A stretch of DNA of 64,000 bases from JAFMPW01 sp041743085 (GTDB taxonomy: Bacteria > Bacteroidota > Bacteroidia > Flavobacteriales > Flavobacteriaceae): assembly GCA_041743085.1 (NCBI GenBank), contig JBGTNL010000004.1, positions 1 through 64,000 of the forward strand, read 5' to 3'. Below are positions 52,830 to 62,183 of this stretch, one piece after another (within the stretch, counting starts at the first letter, position 1; each line of letters opens with the position of its first letter). Both the position numbers and the translations under genes were made by a program. The notes below the pieces were generated by a model. That model worked only from the letters and a program-made list of their open reading frames with translations, was not told the origin of the DNA and did not search any database.

Positions 52830-53789
52830 TCATTTTTTATTAAAACGCTTAAGGTCTATTTTAAGCACATATGTTTTTGTAAGCTTCGTCCGGGCGATGA
52901 TCTCATGGGTTGCCTGATCCAAATTTTCCAATTGACTGTTTAACAATAAGTAGGCAGTATCGTCGACGATATCGACAGTGGTCGGGATGTCCATTTTTGG
53001 ATGGTTGATCGCAACCGGTGCGGCCGAAACAATAGTTTCCTCATTTGAGGAGAGCTGAAATTCATAGAGCCCGTGGGCCGAATAATCCATTCCCGCACCG
53101 TTCAGGACCGCATAGAGTTTATTTTGATAATATTTTAATCCATCAATCCCTTTTCCTGCGGAAGGTGGGTGGGGGCCGTTCAATATTTGCCCGGACTGTA
53201 TGTCTACGATCCGGATACCGGAAAGATAAGAGTCGATAAATAATTTGCTTCCATCAGCGGATATGGTAATCCCATTGGGATGTTGAATTTGCTCATTTTC
53301 CATATAAAGGGTTATAGCAGCGCGTTTGGAATCGAATTTATAAATTTTGTGAAATTCCGTATCCGTAATATAGGCGTTCATATCGTTATCCATCGCAAGG
53401 TCGTTGAAATAATTTGGGATACTGTCCGGTAGGGTAAAACGGTTTACGAGCAAATCATTGCTGAGCCCGATCTGTAACAGAAGCGATTTCTTTTTTCTGT
53501 TATCACTACCAAGGGCCAACAGAGAATTCTGAAATACTTCCATCCCTACCCCCGCAGTATACCCGTATTCCCCGGACCGGATAACGTCCACGCCGTTCCT
53601 GCCTTCCGGAGCGGACCGGGTTATTTTGTCGAGGTGAACGCTGCTGACATAGATATCCCCTGTTTCCGGATGGACCGCGATACCCTCCGGTATTGAGTCT
53701 GGCGCTATATCCAGTTCCAGAAGTTGAGTCGCCGGTCTTCCACAGGCCAGGGATAGAAATAGGAGCGCCAATATTGCCAGCTCTTTCAT
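52830..53789 (-). CDS. SMP-30/gluconolactonase-like lipoprotein
   Basis: A 319-aa beta-propeller with a lipoprotein signal (MKELAILALLFLSLACGRP, Cys16). Repeats include EGIAVHPETGDIYVSSVHLD, YFNDLAMDNDMNAYITDTEF and HPNGITISADGSKLFIDSYL, the last being the Asn-Gly metal-site blade of SMP-30 enzymes. Lactone hydrolysis is possible, but sensing or scaffold roles are also known for such propellers. It lies 54 bp upstream of the glycosidase-like gene on the same strand. Confidence 0.8.
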   Translation of the reverse strand: MKELAILALLFLSLACGRPATQLLELDIAPDSIPEGIAVHPETGDIYVSSVHLDKITRSAPEGRNGVDVIRSGEYGYTAGVGMEVFQNSLLALGSDNRKKKSLLLQIGLSNDLLVNRFTLPDSIPNYFNDLAMDNDMNAYITDTEFHKIYKFDSKRAAITLYMENEQIQHPNGITISADGSKLFIDSYLSGIRIVDIQSGQILNGPHPPSAGKGIDGLKYYQNKLYAVLNGAGMDYSAHGLYEFQLSSNEETIVSAAPVAINHPKMDIPTTVDIVDDTAYLLLNSQLENLDQATHEIIARTKLTKTYVLKIDLKRFNKK

Positions 53790-54040
53790 TCGCTATAATC
53801 AAATTAATGTCTCTCGGAACATGTTTCCCCACATGCCTTTTAAAAGTACTCCAAAACAAATAAACGCCCAAAATTGAAGCCCTGCGTTTTTCTGTATTAT
53901 TACAGTATGGGACGATGATTACATCCCTGAAGGACCTATCGTAGGTCGCATGCGCTTATAGATGTCCAGGAGTAACTTTCAATGGTAATGAGGCAACGCT
54001 CTTGTGGCGGTACAAATTAAGTGGTTGAGATGACAGGAAC

Positions 54041-54961
54041 TTACTCTTTTTTTATTGCGGGCTGACCTTTTACCGAAAATTCAAAAATATCATTTCTCGC
54101 GTAATGCCCTACGACGTCAAAATCCAGTTTGCTCCGGGGTATTTCATCCAGATCGAGTTCTGCCATTAGCACTCCGGCTTTATCGAACAAGGGACCGGAA
54201 ATGACTTTCCCCAGGGGGGAGATAATTATACTCCCACCCTTGCAGAGATCTTCGGGCTCCCCTGCAAGTAAGGACCGGTACTTTTCAGGATACAGTGATT
54301 TTGTTATATATTGGTTGCAGCCAAGTACAAAACACCGTCCTTCCAGTGCAATATGTTTCATGGTAGCTGTCCATTCCTCTCTTGAATCCGCAGTCGGGGC
54401 AATATATATTTCAACTCCCTTTTTGTACATGGCCATTCGTGCAAGGGGCATGTAGTTTTCCCAACATATGAGGCCTCCGAGTTTTCCCAGCCGTGTCTGA
54501 AAGGTAACTAAGGAATTTCCGGAAGCTTCGGTCCAGATAACCCTTTCCGTCCCTGTCGGCTTAATTTTCCGGTGAACGCCCAACAGGCCTTGTGTTGGGG
54601 ATAAATAGAGCATGGAGCAGTACAAACTTCCATTGGTATCTTCTTTTTCGGTTACGCCGATGACAAGATAAATATCATTGGATTTTGCAATCTGTTCTAA
54701 TTTCTTAAGATCCTTGCTTTCCAGGTCAATACTGTTTTCGTAATAATCCGCATACAATTTTCTGCCCTCATCTGTTCGGCTGCCGATATTTGCTCCAAAG
54801 GTGAATCCCCTCGGGTAGCCGGGAATAAAGGATTCCGGAAAAACAAGAAGTTCACAGCCCTCCGGGGCGTAGGTATTGACAAGAGCTTCAATTTTATCAA
54901 TTGTTTTGGCCTTATCAAAGAATACCGGACTTTCTTGTACTACACCGACTTTAATTTTCAT
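54041..54961 (-). CDS. Nitrilase-family carbon-nitrogen hydrolase
   Basis: A 306-aa enzyme of the nitrilase superfamily branch 1. The catalytic triad is visible: Glu in LLVFPESFIPGYPRGF, Lys in HRKIKPTGTERVIW and Cys in GGLICWENYMP. Aliphatic nitrilases share the FPE.F..GYPRGF and ICWEN.MP patterns. It turns nitriles into carboxylic acids and ammonia, or related amides. The gene stands alone; substrate unknown. Confidence 0.92.
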   Translation of the reverse strand: MKIKVGVVQESPVFFDKAKTIDKIEALVNTYAPEGCELLVFPESFIPGYPRGFTFGANIGSRTDEGRKLYADYYENSIDLESKDLKKLEQIAKSNDIYLVIGVTEKEDTNGSLYCSMLYLSPTQGLLGVHRKIKPTGTERVIWTEASGNSLVTFQTRLGKLGGLICWENYMPLARMAMYKKGVEIYIAPTADSREEWTATMKHIALEGRCFVLGCNQYITKSLYPEKYRSLLAGEPEDLCKGGSIIISPLGKVISGPLFDKAGVLMAELDLDEIPRSKLDFDVVGHYARNDIFEFSVKGQPAIKKE

Positions 54962-55050
54962 GATTCAGGATATTGCTGAACGGGAATACCATGCCATTTT
55001 ATTGTAATTTATGGTATTTTTTTCAAAACGAGGAATATCCTGCAATAACG

Positions 55051-56403
55051 TTAAATACCTAAAATCAATTTGGCGATCCAGAAGTAGATAAGGATGCCAA
55101 AAATATCATTACTGGTGGTAATAAAAGGACCTGTTGCTATGGCGGGGTCAATGCCCCGTTTGTGAAGAAACAGGGGAATAAAGGTGCCAATAATACCTGC
55201 CACGATAATTACGACTACCAAAGAAAGCGATATGGCCACGGAAGTGTAGAAGCTTCCCTGGTACCACCATGTAAACAAAAGCAAAATGGCGGCTAAAATA
55301 AGTCCGTTCAACGAGGCTAAGAGAATTTCCTTAAACAGGCGGTTACCGATACTGCCTTTGAGATCATCATTGGCGAGTCCCTGCACAATAATTGCGCTTG
55401 ACTGCACCCCAACATTCCCGGCCATTGCGGCAATTAAAGGAGTGAAGAAAAACAAAATGGCGTGTTGACTTATGAGTTCCTCAAATCCGCCCATAATTGC
55501 GGCGGCGCCCGTGCCGCCTAATAAACCCAGAAATAACCATGGTAATCTTGCCCTGGTTAATTCCCAAATACTATCATCTGCCTCCACGTCCTGGGAGATA
55601 CCTGCTGCCATCTGGTAATCCCTTTCTGCCTCCTCCTTAATAACATCCACAATGTCATCAATGGTTATACGGCCTGCCAGCCTGCCGATCTCATCAACCA
55701 CGGGGATAGCTTCCAGATCGTATTTAGACATGATCTTAGCTACTTCTTCCGGCTTCTCATTCACGTTCACATAGTCTACCTTGGGAATATAAACATTTCG
55801 TATGGGAGCAGTTGTGGAAGTCGTCAGCAAATCCTTTAAAGAGAGTCGGCCTTTTAATTTTCCTTCATCATCTACAACATAGATAGAGTGTACCCTAGTA
55901 ACATTTTCGGCTTGCGCCCGCATTTCTTTTACACAGGTAAGGACTGTCCAGTTTTCATTTACTTTAACCAATTCCTTTGCCATTAGGCCACCCGCAGAAT
56001 TCTCATCGTATCTCAGCAGATCTACAATATCTTTGGCGTGGTCCCTGTCTTCAATTTCGGAAATAACCTCCTGTACAATTTCCTGGGGTAATTCGGCCAC
56101 AATATCAGCCGCGTCGTCAGTGTCCAGTTCTTCCAACTCCTCCGCAATCTCTTTGGAAGAAAGATTGTTAAGAATGGCTTCCCTAATATTTTCGTCCAAC
56201 TCCGTGAGTACATCGGAAGTCTTGTCGCTGTCCAATATTTTTATGAGGTAGGTTGCCTCTTCTTGCCTAAGTTCGTTGATGATCTCGGCGACATCGGCAT
56301 AATGTACTTCCTCTAACAGCGAGACCAATTTGGAATCCTGCCGGGCTTCTATTAGCTGTTCAATTTCAGCTACGAGTTTGTCTGTTAACTTAAACGGAGT
56401 CAT
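55051..56403 (-). CDS. mgtE: Magnesium transporter MgtE
   Basis: A 450-aa channel. The N-terminal superhelical domain has ELRQEEATYLIKILDSDKTS and ELDTDDAADIVAELPQEI. It is followed by the tandem CBS domains (LKDLLTTSTTAPIRNVYIP, DEIGRLAGRITIDDIVDVIK) and five transmembrane helices with PLIAAMAGNVGVQSSAIIVQ and a FITTSNDIFGILIYF end. Magnesium uptake gated by intracellular Mg. A -7-like TAGCTTTG lies on the minus strand at 56439-56432, without a good -33. Confidence 0.95.
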   Translation of the reverse strand: MTPFKLTDKLVAEIEQLIEARQDSKLVSLLEEVHYADVAEIINELRQEEATYLIKILDSDKTSDVLTELDENIREAILNNLSSKEIAEELEELDTDDAADIVAELPQEIVQEVISEIEDRDHAKDIVDLLRYDENSAGGLMAKELVKVNENWTVLTCVKEMRAQAENVTRVHSIYVVDDEGKLKGRLSLKDLLTTSTTAPIRNVYIPKVDYVNVNEKPEEVAKIMSKYDLEAIPVVDEIGRLAGRITIDDIVDVIKEEAERDYQMAAGISQDVEADDSIWELTRARLPWLFLGLLGGTGAAAIMGGFEELISQHAILFFFTPLIAAMAGNVGVQSSAIIVQGLANDDLKGSIGNRLFKEILLASLNGLILAAILLLFTWWYQGSFYTSVAISLSLVVVIIVAGIIGTFIPLFLHKRGIDPAIATGPFITTSNDIFGILIYFWIAKLILGI

Positions 56404-56558
56404 TGTGAAGGCTCTATTTTTATGAATCCCGCAAAGCTAAAGAAAGATTTACAAAATATGTGTTATTTATCGAGTGTCTTTGCAAGGAGAATTTGGTAGT
56501 GGTGTTTCTCGCAAAGGCCGCAAAGTGGTATCGCAAGGCCAAACCAAGAATAAGATAC

Positions 56559-56794
56559 TTTTAATCGAAAAGAATTCCCCGCAGCAAGCTGCGGGGTTTC
56601 CTATGGAATGTCATTGCCGCAAAAGCGGGAATCCAAATGACGAAATTTCGTTTTTAGAGCTTTAGGTCGAAATAAAACCGGCGAAACCTGTGCCGGGCCT
56701 GTCGAGGTATACCCCTAGGGCTTGCCTCGGGCCTGCCTGCCGCAGGCAGGGATAGTTGCCCGCCAGAGGTGGGTAAACTTTTAAGAAATTCTTT
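56559..56794 (-). repeat. Dispersed hairpin repeat, full copy C (236 bp)
   Basis: On the minus strand it begins AAAGAATTTCTTAAAAGTTT and ends GAATTCTTTTCGATTAAAA, matching copy B at both ends. Internal hairpins CCACCTCTGGCGGG, CCTGCCTGCGGCAGGCAGG, TTCCCGCTTTTGCGGCAA and CCCCGCAGC..GCTGCGGGG are partly changed from copy B, often on both arms. Outside it, CTCGCAAAGGCCGCAAAG (about 56508) and CTTTGCGTGAAA (about 56864) are short, oppositely oriented motifs flanking it. It fills most of the 520-bp gap between mgtE and rsmA, which has no gene I can see. Confidence 0.85.
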
Positions 56795-56923
56795 AATTTA
56801 TTTTACCGCTCTACTTTAGAAGATCAACGAAATAGCTTTGCGGTCTTAGCATCTTCCTGACGGTCTTTGCGTGAAATTATCGATTCGTAAATATAGAATT
56901 ACAAGGTGAAATAATTTTGCAGA

Positions 56924-57790
56924 CTAGGAGTCTTGGTAAATCTTTTGAACAAGAAGAATAAAATCGGAGACGGCCAATTGATCGGGACGGCGATCAAATA
57001 TGGGGTCCTTTTTTAAATCGCCGGAGAGTTCAAAACTTTTAAGGCTGTTACGCATGGTCTTTCTACGCTGGTTAAACGCTGCCTTCACCACTTTATAGAA
57101 TAATTTTTCGTCACAGCCCAGGGTATGATCACTTTTCCTGATGAGGCGTAATACGCCCGATTCCACTTTTGGGGGAGGATCAAAAACATCCGGGGGTACG
57201 GTAAACAAGTATTCCGCACTGTAAAAGGCCTGTGTCAGTACCGAAAGGATCCCATATGTCTTATTGCCTTCCCCGGCGCATATGCGCTGTGCAACTTCTT
57301 TTTGGAACATCCCCGAGAACTCGGGAACCCTATCCTTTTCCTCGAGAAGTTTAAATACTATTTGGGTAGAGATATTGTAGGGGAAATTACCGGTGATCGC
57401 AAAAGGTTGGGTATTGAACAGGGAAGACAAATCAAATTTAAGAAAGTCGGCTTCCACCACTACAAAAGTGCCCCCCCTTTGAAGCAACTCAGGATGTTCC
57501 ATGGGAAAACTATGGTTGAGGTAAACCACGGATTCCCCATCAAGATCCATAGCAATCAGGTCTATATCCCTTTGTAATAAATATTTAGTCAGTACCCCTG
57601 TTCCCGCGCCTATCTCAATGACATTCCGGTAACCTTTAAAAGAAAGTGTCTCTGCTATTTTCTGTGCTATCGATTCATCTTTCAGAAAATGTTGTCCAAG
57701 ATATTTTTTTGCTTTGACCGGTCCGTTAGACCGCCAGGATTTTTTCTGCCTCCGCTGTTTGGAACTCCCTGATTTTTTTCTCTTGGTCAT
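56924..57790 (-). CDS. rsmA: 16S rRNA dimethyladenosine transferase RsmA (KsgA)
   Basis: A 288-aa methyltransferase that dimethylates two adenines near the 3' end of 16S rRNA. Start at the ATG 57790. The basic N-terminal extension (KRKKSGSSKQRRQKKSWRSN) precedes AKKYLGQHFLKDESIAQKI. The SAM loop VIEIGAGTGVLTKYL, the catalytic ITGNFPYNIST and the end FNQRRKTMRNSLKSF are normal. The next gene lies 9 bp upstream on the same strand, a usual flavobacterial arrangement. Confidence 0.96.
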   Translation of the reverse strand: MTKRKKSGSSKQRRQKKSWRSNGPVKAKKYLGQHFLKDESIAQKIAETLSFKGYRNVIEIGAGTGVLTKYLLQRDIDLIAMDLDGESVVYLNHSFPMEHPELLQRGGTFVVVEADFLKFDLSSLFNTQPFAITGNFPYNISTQIVFKLLEEKDRVPEFSGMFQKEVAQRICAGEGNKTYGILSVLTQAFYSAEYLFTVPPDVFDPPPKVESGVLRLIRKSDHTLGCDEKLFYKVVKAAFNQRRKTMRNSLKSFELSGDLKKDPIFDRRPDQLAVSDFILLVQKIYQDS

Positions 57791-57799
57791 CAACTTTGT

Positions 57800-58447
57800 C
57801 TACTGCGTCTTGTTGGAGTTGCTCATATACACCCAGGCATTGATACCGGAGGCCAAAGCAACTTTTTTTCTATGGTAGCCATCACCTTCATAGGCATCTG
57901 CCTTTAAAAGGTCCGGGCCGCTGACCGTAAAAAGCAAGCCGGAAATACGATCTTCCTCGCTGCCTGTGCGGATTATTGTAGGATAAAGCCCTGCCACTTT
58001 TTCATTTGATACTTTGTATTCGGAGAGGTAATCTTTTACCCCTTCCAACACTCTGGAAAACAATGATATTTGAGTTGTTTCGTCCTGTAAAGTGCCATAA
58101 GCGAAAAGGTATTCCGTGGCGGCCGGAAAGGGGATTTTCTGCTCATTTATAACTTCCAGTTCCGTCCTGAAGGCCACAAATTTATCGGCAAAATGTTTCA
58201 TGCTTTCCTGCCGCAACCTGTCAGCGTCTTCACGGTAATATTTTTCAAGAGTTTTTTTGTCCACAGTGGTATATTGAATGGCGTAGGTGAGTCCTCCCGT
58301 TTCTTCTTCCACCAATACCCTGCACACTTTGGCAGCAGTGAATTTACCAGTTGCCAGCATGTCCGGAATATGGGTTTCCGTCATCCAGGCCAACCATTGA
58401 TCATGGACAGATTCTTCAATATTAATGGTAACGTTGTAAATGTACAT
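57800..58447 (-). CDS. DUF4286 fused to gamma-glutamylcyclotransferase-like domain
   Basis: A 215-aa protein. Residues 1-100 are the DUF4286 domain (MYIYNVTINIEESVHDQWL, THIPDMLATGKFTAAKVCRV, AIQYTTVDKKTLEKYYRED), usually a stand-alone protein of ~100 aa next to rsmA. Residues ~112-210 carry a GGCT / AIG2-type fold, with ATEYLFAYGTLQDETTQ (YGTL motif) and a final LLKADAYEGDGYHRKKV (Glu of YEG). The acid and YGTL loop suggest an active gamma-glutamylamine or glutathione-type cyclotransferase. The junction is in frame with no stop. Confidence 0.75.
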   Translation of the reverse strand: MYIYNVTINIEESVHDQWLAWMTETHIPDMLATGKFTAAKVCRVLVEEETGGLTYAIQYTTVDKKTLEKYYREDADRLRQESMKHFADKFVAFRTELEVINEQKIPFPAATEYLFAYGTLQDETTQISLFSRVLEGVKDYLSEYKVSNEKVAGLYPTIIRTGSEEDRISGLLFTVSGPDLLKADAYEGDGYHRKKVALASGINAWVYMSNSNKTQ

Positions 58448-58502
58448 TTTTCAAGCTGAAGCTCAAGTATCATGATCAAATATTAAGTTCCTGAGCCTGA
58501 AC

Positions 58503-60287
58503 TTAATTTATGGAATCCCCTCTCAGCATCCTGAAATTTTTCCGCGCCTGGGGAAAATAATAACTGTCCTGGTAATTGTAAATGATTTTCTCATAATGCT
58601 CCTTCGCCTTTTCCGGTTCATTAAAAATAGTTCTGTACAGCTCTGCCAGGGCGAAGTGCGCATCGTCCGCTAGAATGTCACTCCCATAAAACCCAATGAT
58701 CTTTTCGTAATTAAATCTGGCAGCTTCGTAATCTTTTTCCGCTGCCAACAATTCACCTTGTTTTAATAGGGCTTCATCTTCTATCTTTTCACCTTTGTGG
58801 TTTTGAAGGATGTCATCTAACGCATCAATAGCTTCCCTTGTTTTATTTTGATAGGCCAAAAGATCTGCCCTGGCATATTTCTTCAAAGCGGTTTGAGTGG
58901 AGTCTTCCAGGGAATTATCGGAGATAAGCAAACTCAATTGCATGGCATCATTGGCAATAAGTTGGGAAGTGGAGCCCCGTAAAACTTTAAGTTGGGTCAG
59001 TGCCCATTCAAAATCGCCTTTATAGAAACTTGTTTGAGCTACTTTAAACCTCGCATCCTGCCCCAGCACATCGTTTTTAAGACTCTTCTGTATCTGGGAA
59101 AAGAGAATCAAGGCCTCATTAAATTTTTGGTCAAAAACCAGGATATCGCCAAGGGCTAATTTTACGTAGGCGCCACCGTATCTGTTGAGGGGCAATTCCA
59201 TGCTCATTTTCAGAATGTTGATGGCATCTTCCGGAAGATCTTTTTTAAATGTGAGAAAGTTGGCATAGGCTACCTGCAGTTGTATCGTCTGATTCTGAAA
59301 TCCATAAATACCCATCAGTTCTTCAAACTTATCCCGCACCTCATCCAAGGTTTTGCCGTCGGCTTCCAAAAGCGCGATATCAATAAGATTCAACTCCGCA
59401 TTCAGGGTAGTCACAGGGTTGTTGCTATTCTTGACGATATACTCGAAAATTAATTTTGCATCCTCCCTTGAACCGTCTTCGATTGCAAGCGTTCCAAGAC
59501 CTTCGAGCCGCTGCAGGGAACTCGCTTCTGCTCTTTTGTAAATGGCTTTCTCCTGATTAAATGCACTGCCGTATTGTTTTTGTTGCACAAACAACCAACT
59601 CAATAACTCATTCCATATCAAATCGGGATTTTTCTGTGCTTTTTGCAGCAGTATTTTTTTAAGTTTGATGTTGTTTTCGTTCAGGGGATCGGCACTGATG
59701 AAGGTATCAATATTCCTAAGCACATTAGACATTGGGGACTTTCCGTTGCTGATAAGTTCCAGATAGGAGTCATACATTTTTTCTATGTCGCCCTGTTCTC
59801 CGTAAATACGTGCCATTTGAAAATTATAATCCAGTTGCGGATTTAATTCCATAGCCCGGGAATACGCTTTTAAAGCATAATCCAACAAGGAGTAACCCTG
59901 AAACCGAAATCCGATTCCATAACCGAAATTGGGATTTTCTTCAATGTAGGATAGCGCTTTTTCATAGTTTTCTTCAGCTTCCTCTGGTTTGTCCTGTAAG
60001 CGGTAATTATAGCCTAATTCAATAAAGATCGTTGGGTAGGGGTTTCCAAGATTTATTTTCTCTAGTAAAAATTCCTCAGCTTCCCTGTATTTCTCGAGTT
60101 GCTGATAACAAGCAATAAGACCCTCCGCATAATCCGTACGGCGTGGATTTTTTTCCACCAGCTTTTCGTAGAAGACCAAAGCCTTCTCAAATTCCCCGTC
60201 GTTAAAATATTGCTTTGCAAGAAAATCGTCCTGAGAAAATACCCATTGACCAAGGAAGAGAAAAAATAAAAGAAGCCGGACTCTCAT
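58503..60287 (-). CDS. Exported TPR protein
   Basis: A 594-aa protein with a signal peptide (MRVRLLLFFLFLGQWVFSQ) and tetratricopeptide-like helix pairs from about residue 25 to 190 and from 430 to the end: QYFNDGEFEKALVFYEKL, LGYNYRLQDKPEEAEENYEK, and LKQGELLAAEKDYEAARFNY. Such TPR proteins organise complexes in the periplasm or outer membrane. It is transcribed in line with serS but 148 bp downstream of it. Partner unknown. Confidence 0.85.
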   Translation of the reverse strand: MRVRLLLFFLFLGQWVFSQDDFLAKQYFNDGEFEKALVFYEKLVEKNPRRTDYAEGLIACYQQLEKYREAEEFLLEKINLGNPYPTIFIELGYNYRLQDKPEEAEENYEKALSYIEENPNFGYGIGFRFQGYSLLDYALKAYSRAMELNPQLDYNFQMARIYGEQGDIEKMYDSYLELISNGKSPMSNVLRNIDTFISADPLNENNIKLKKILLQKAQKNPDLIWNELLSWLFVQQKQYGSAFNQEKAIYKRAEASSLQRLEGLGTLAIEDGSREDAKLIFEYIVKNSNNPVTTLNAELNLIDIALLEADGKTLDEVRDKFEELMGIYGFQNQTIQLQVAYANFLTFKKDLPEDAINILKMSMELPLNRYGGAYVKLALGDILVFDQKFNEALILFSQIQKSLKNDVLGQDARFKVAQTSFYKGDFEWALTQLKVLRGSTSQLIANDAMQLSLLISDNSLEDSTQTALKKYARADLLAYQNKTREAIDALDDILQNHKGEKIEDEALLKQGELLAAEKDYEAARFNYEKIIGFYGSDILADDAHFALAELYRTIFNEPEKAKEHYEKIIYNYQDSYYFPQARKNFRMLRGDSIN

Positions 60288-60435
60288 TAAACAAAGATAC
60301 TACAGTTCTTAGTAAGTGGGTGTTAAGAGGTTTATAAGGTTATGATAGTGTCCCTTTTTGGAACTTACAGGGTTATTGGTACTTTCGATTTTTTCGTCTT
60401 TCTGGAATTTGTATTTTAACAATACGGTACGCCGG

Positions 60436-61707
60436 CTAATCTATGTATTCAAAACCGGTATAAGGCAAGAGTATTTCCGGGATCTTTATGCCCTTGGGAC
60501 GCTGATAATTTTCAAGAATGCCTGCTAATACCCGTGGCAGGGCCAGGGCGCTTCCATTAAGGGTATGCGCCAGCTGTGTCTTATTATTTTCATCCTTATA
60601 GCGAAGTTTCAGTCGATTGGATTGATAGGCTTCAAAATTAGATATCGAACTAATTTCCAACCAGCGATCCTGAGCTGTAGAGAACACTTCAAAATCGTAG
60701 GTAAGAGCGGAGGTAAAACCGAGATCCCCGCCACAAAGCCTGAGAATACGATATGGAAGTTGCAAATCGCGAAGGATAACCTTTACATGTTCCACCATTT
60801 CCTCCAGGGCGTCGTAGGAGGTCTCCGGGCGTTCCACCCTTACTATCTCAACCTTGTCGAACTGATGCAGGCGGTTAAGGCCACGGACATGAGCACCGTA
60901 GCTACCGGCTTCCCTCCTGAAACACGGCGTATAACCCGTATAGCACACAGGCAGGTCCTTGGCGTCCAGGATGGTGTCCCTGAGTAAATTGGTTATCGGG
61001 ACCTCTGCGGTGGGAATAAGATATAAATTGTCTTCACCTATATGGTACATTTGCCCTTCCTTGTCCGGAAGCTGCCCGGTTCCGTAACCCGAAGTCTCAT
61101 TTACAAGATGGGGTACCTGCATTTCCGTATACCCTGCTTCAGTGTTTCTGTCCAGGAAAAAGGCGATGAGGGCCCGCTGCAGTCGGGCGCCTTTCCCTTT
61201 ATATACCGGGAATCCGGCTCCTGTAATTTTAACGCCCAGTTCAAAATCAATAATATCATACTTTGCCGCCAGTTCCCAGTGAGGTAACGCACCACCGCTT
61301 AATTCAGGAACAGTTCCCTCACGAAATACCTCTTCGTTATCCTCTTCGTTATTCCCTTCCGGCACAAGTTTGTGAGGTACGTTTGGGATTTGGTAAAGCA
61401 GATTTTGCAGCTCGGTGGCGGCTACATCCAAATCCCCTCCCAATTTCCTGGAAGCCTCCTTTAATGCCACGGTCTTTTCTTTAAGTGTGTTGGCTTCGCG
61501 GGCCTTCCCACTCTGATACAGCTTTCCAATTTCTTTGGATAGTTTGTTGCTTTCGGCCAGGACATTGTCTAACTGGGATTGAGTGGAACGTCTTTTTTCA
61601 TCCAAAATAAGGATCTCCTCTATAAGGGATGTGGCATCTATATTTCGTTTTTTAAGCGCATCGATAATATCTTTCCCGGCATCCCGTAGGGCTTGTAGCT
61701 GCAGCAT
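60436..61707 (-). CDS. serS: Seryl-tRNA synthetase
   Basis: A 423-aa class II synthetase. The N-terminal coiled-coil arm (about residues 30-105, RRSTQSQLDNVLAESNKLSK onward) binds the long variable arm of tRNA-Ser. Catalytic motif 2 is CFRREAGSYGAHVRGLNRLHQFDKVEI, with core CFRREAGSYG, and motif 3 is NGSALALPRVLAGILENYQ. Normal length and complete. Confidence 0.97.
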   Translation of the reverse strand: MLQLQALRDAGKDIIDALKKRNIDATSLIEEILILDEKRRSTQSQLDNVLAESNKLSKEIGKLYQSGKAREANTLKEKTVALKEASRKLGGDLDVAATELQNLLYQIPNVPHKLVPEGNNEEDNEEVFREGTVPELSGGALPHWELAAKYDIIDFELGVKITGAGFPVYKGKGARLQRALIAFFLDRNTEAGYTEMQVPHLVNETSGYGTGQLPDKEGQMYHIGEDNLYLIPTAEVPITNLLRDTILDAKDLPVCYTGYTPCFRREAGSYGAHVRGLNRLHQFDKVEIVRVERPETSYDALEEMVEHVKVILRDLQLPYRILRLCGGDLGFTSALTYDFEVFSTAQDRWLEISSISNFEAYQSNRLKLRYKDENNKTQLAHTLNGSALALPRVLAGILENYQRPKGIKIPEILLPYTGFEYID

Positions 61708-61758
61708 TCGTTCTGATTTTAATCCTGCAAATTTAAGCTAATCGTCGGATTTAGGATA

Positions 61759-61766
61759 TATATTTG
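61759..61766 (+). promoter_or_regulatory. -7 box for the downstream VOC gene
   Basis: TATATTTG fits the Bacteroidota -7 consensus and lies 31 bp before the ATG of the VOC protein. No strong -33 TTG was identified. Confidence 0.45.
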
Positions 61767-61797
61767 CCTTATATGTAATCAAATTCAGAAAATCCAA

Positions 61798-62178
61798 ATG
61801 ATTTTTGAACATTTTGCAATAAACGTTACTAATATTCAGGATATGGTTTCCTGGTACGTGGTTCACCTTGGATTGAAAATTGTCCAGGTACAGCAGGAAC
61901 CACCCTTTATGACATTTCTGGCAGATGCTTCGGGAAGAGTGGTCATGGAGCTTTACCATAGGGCCGATGAGACCATCCTGGATTTTGAAAATCAACATCC
62001 GCTGACGTTTCATGTGGCCTTTGTCTCCGAGAATGCCGAGTCTGATAAGAAAAGACTACTGCAGGCAGGAGCATCTTTTATTGAGGAAGTGATAAAGGAA
62101 GATGGAAGCCGGTTGGTTATGCTTCGGGATCCCTGGGGTATGGCCTTACAATTATGCCAAAGGACTAAAAAGTTCTGA
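61798..62178 (+). CDS. VOC-family (glyoxalase-like) protein
   Basis: A 126-aa protein with the glyoxalase/bleomycin-resistance fold: FEHFAINVTNIQDMVSWYVV, then PLTFHVAFVSENAESDKKRL and the end LVMLRDPWGMALQLCQR (DPWG.A.QLC pattern). His6 and Glu52 in VVMELYH are likely metal ligands. Substrate unknown. It runs opposite to serS and converges with the HTTM gene. Confidence 0.85.
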   Translation: MIFEHFAINVTNIQDMVSWYVVHLGLKIVQVQQEPPFMTFLADASGRVVMELYHRADETILDFENQHPLTFHVAFVSENAESDKKRLLQAGASFIEEVIKEDGSRLVMLRDPWGMALQLCQRTKKF

Positions 62179-62183
62179 AAGCA

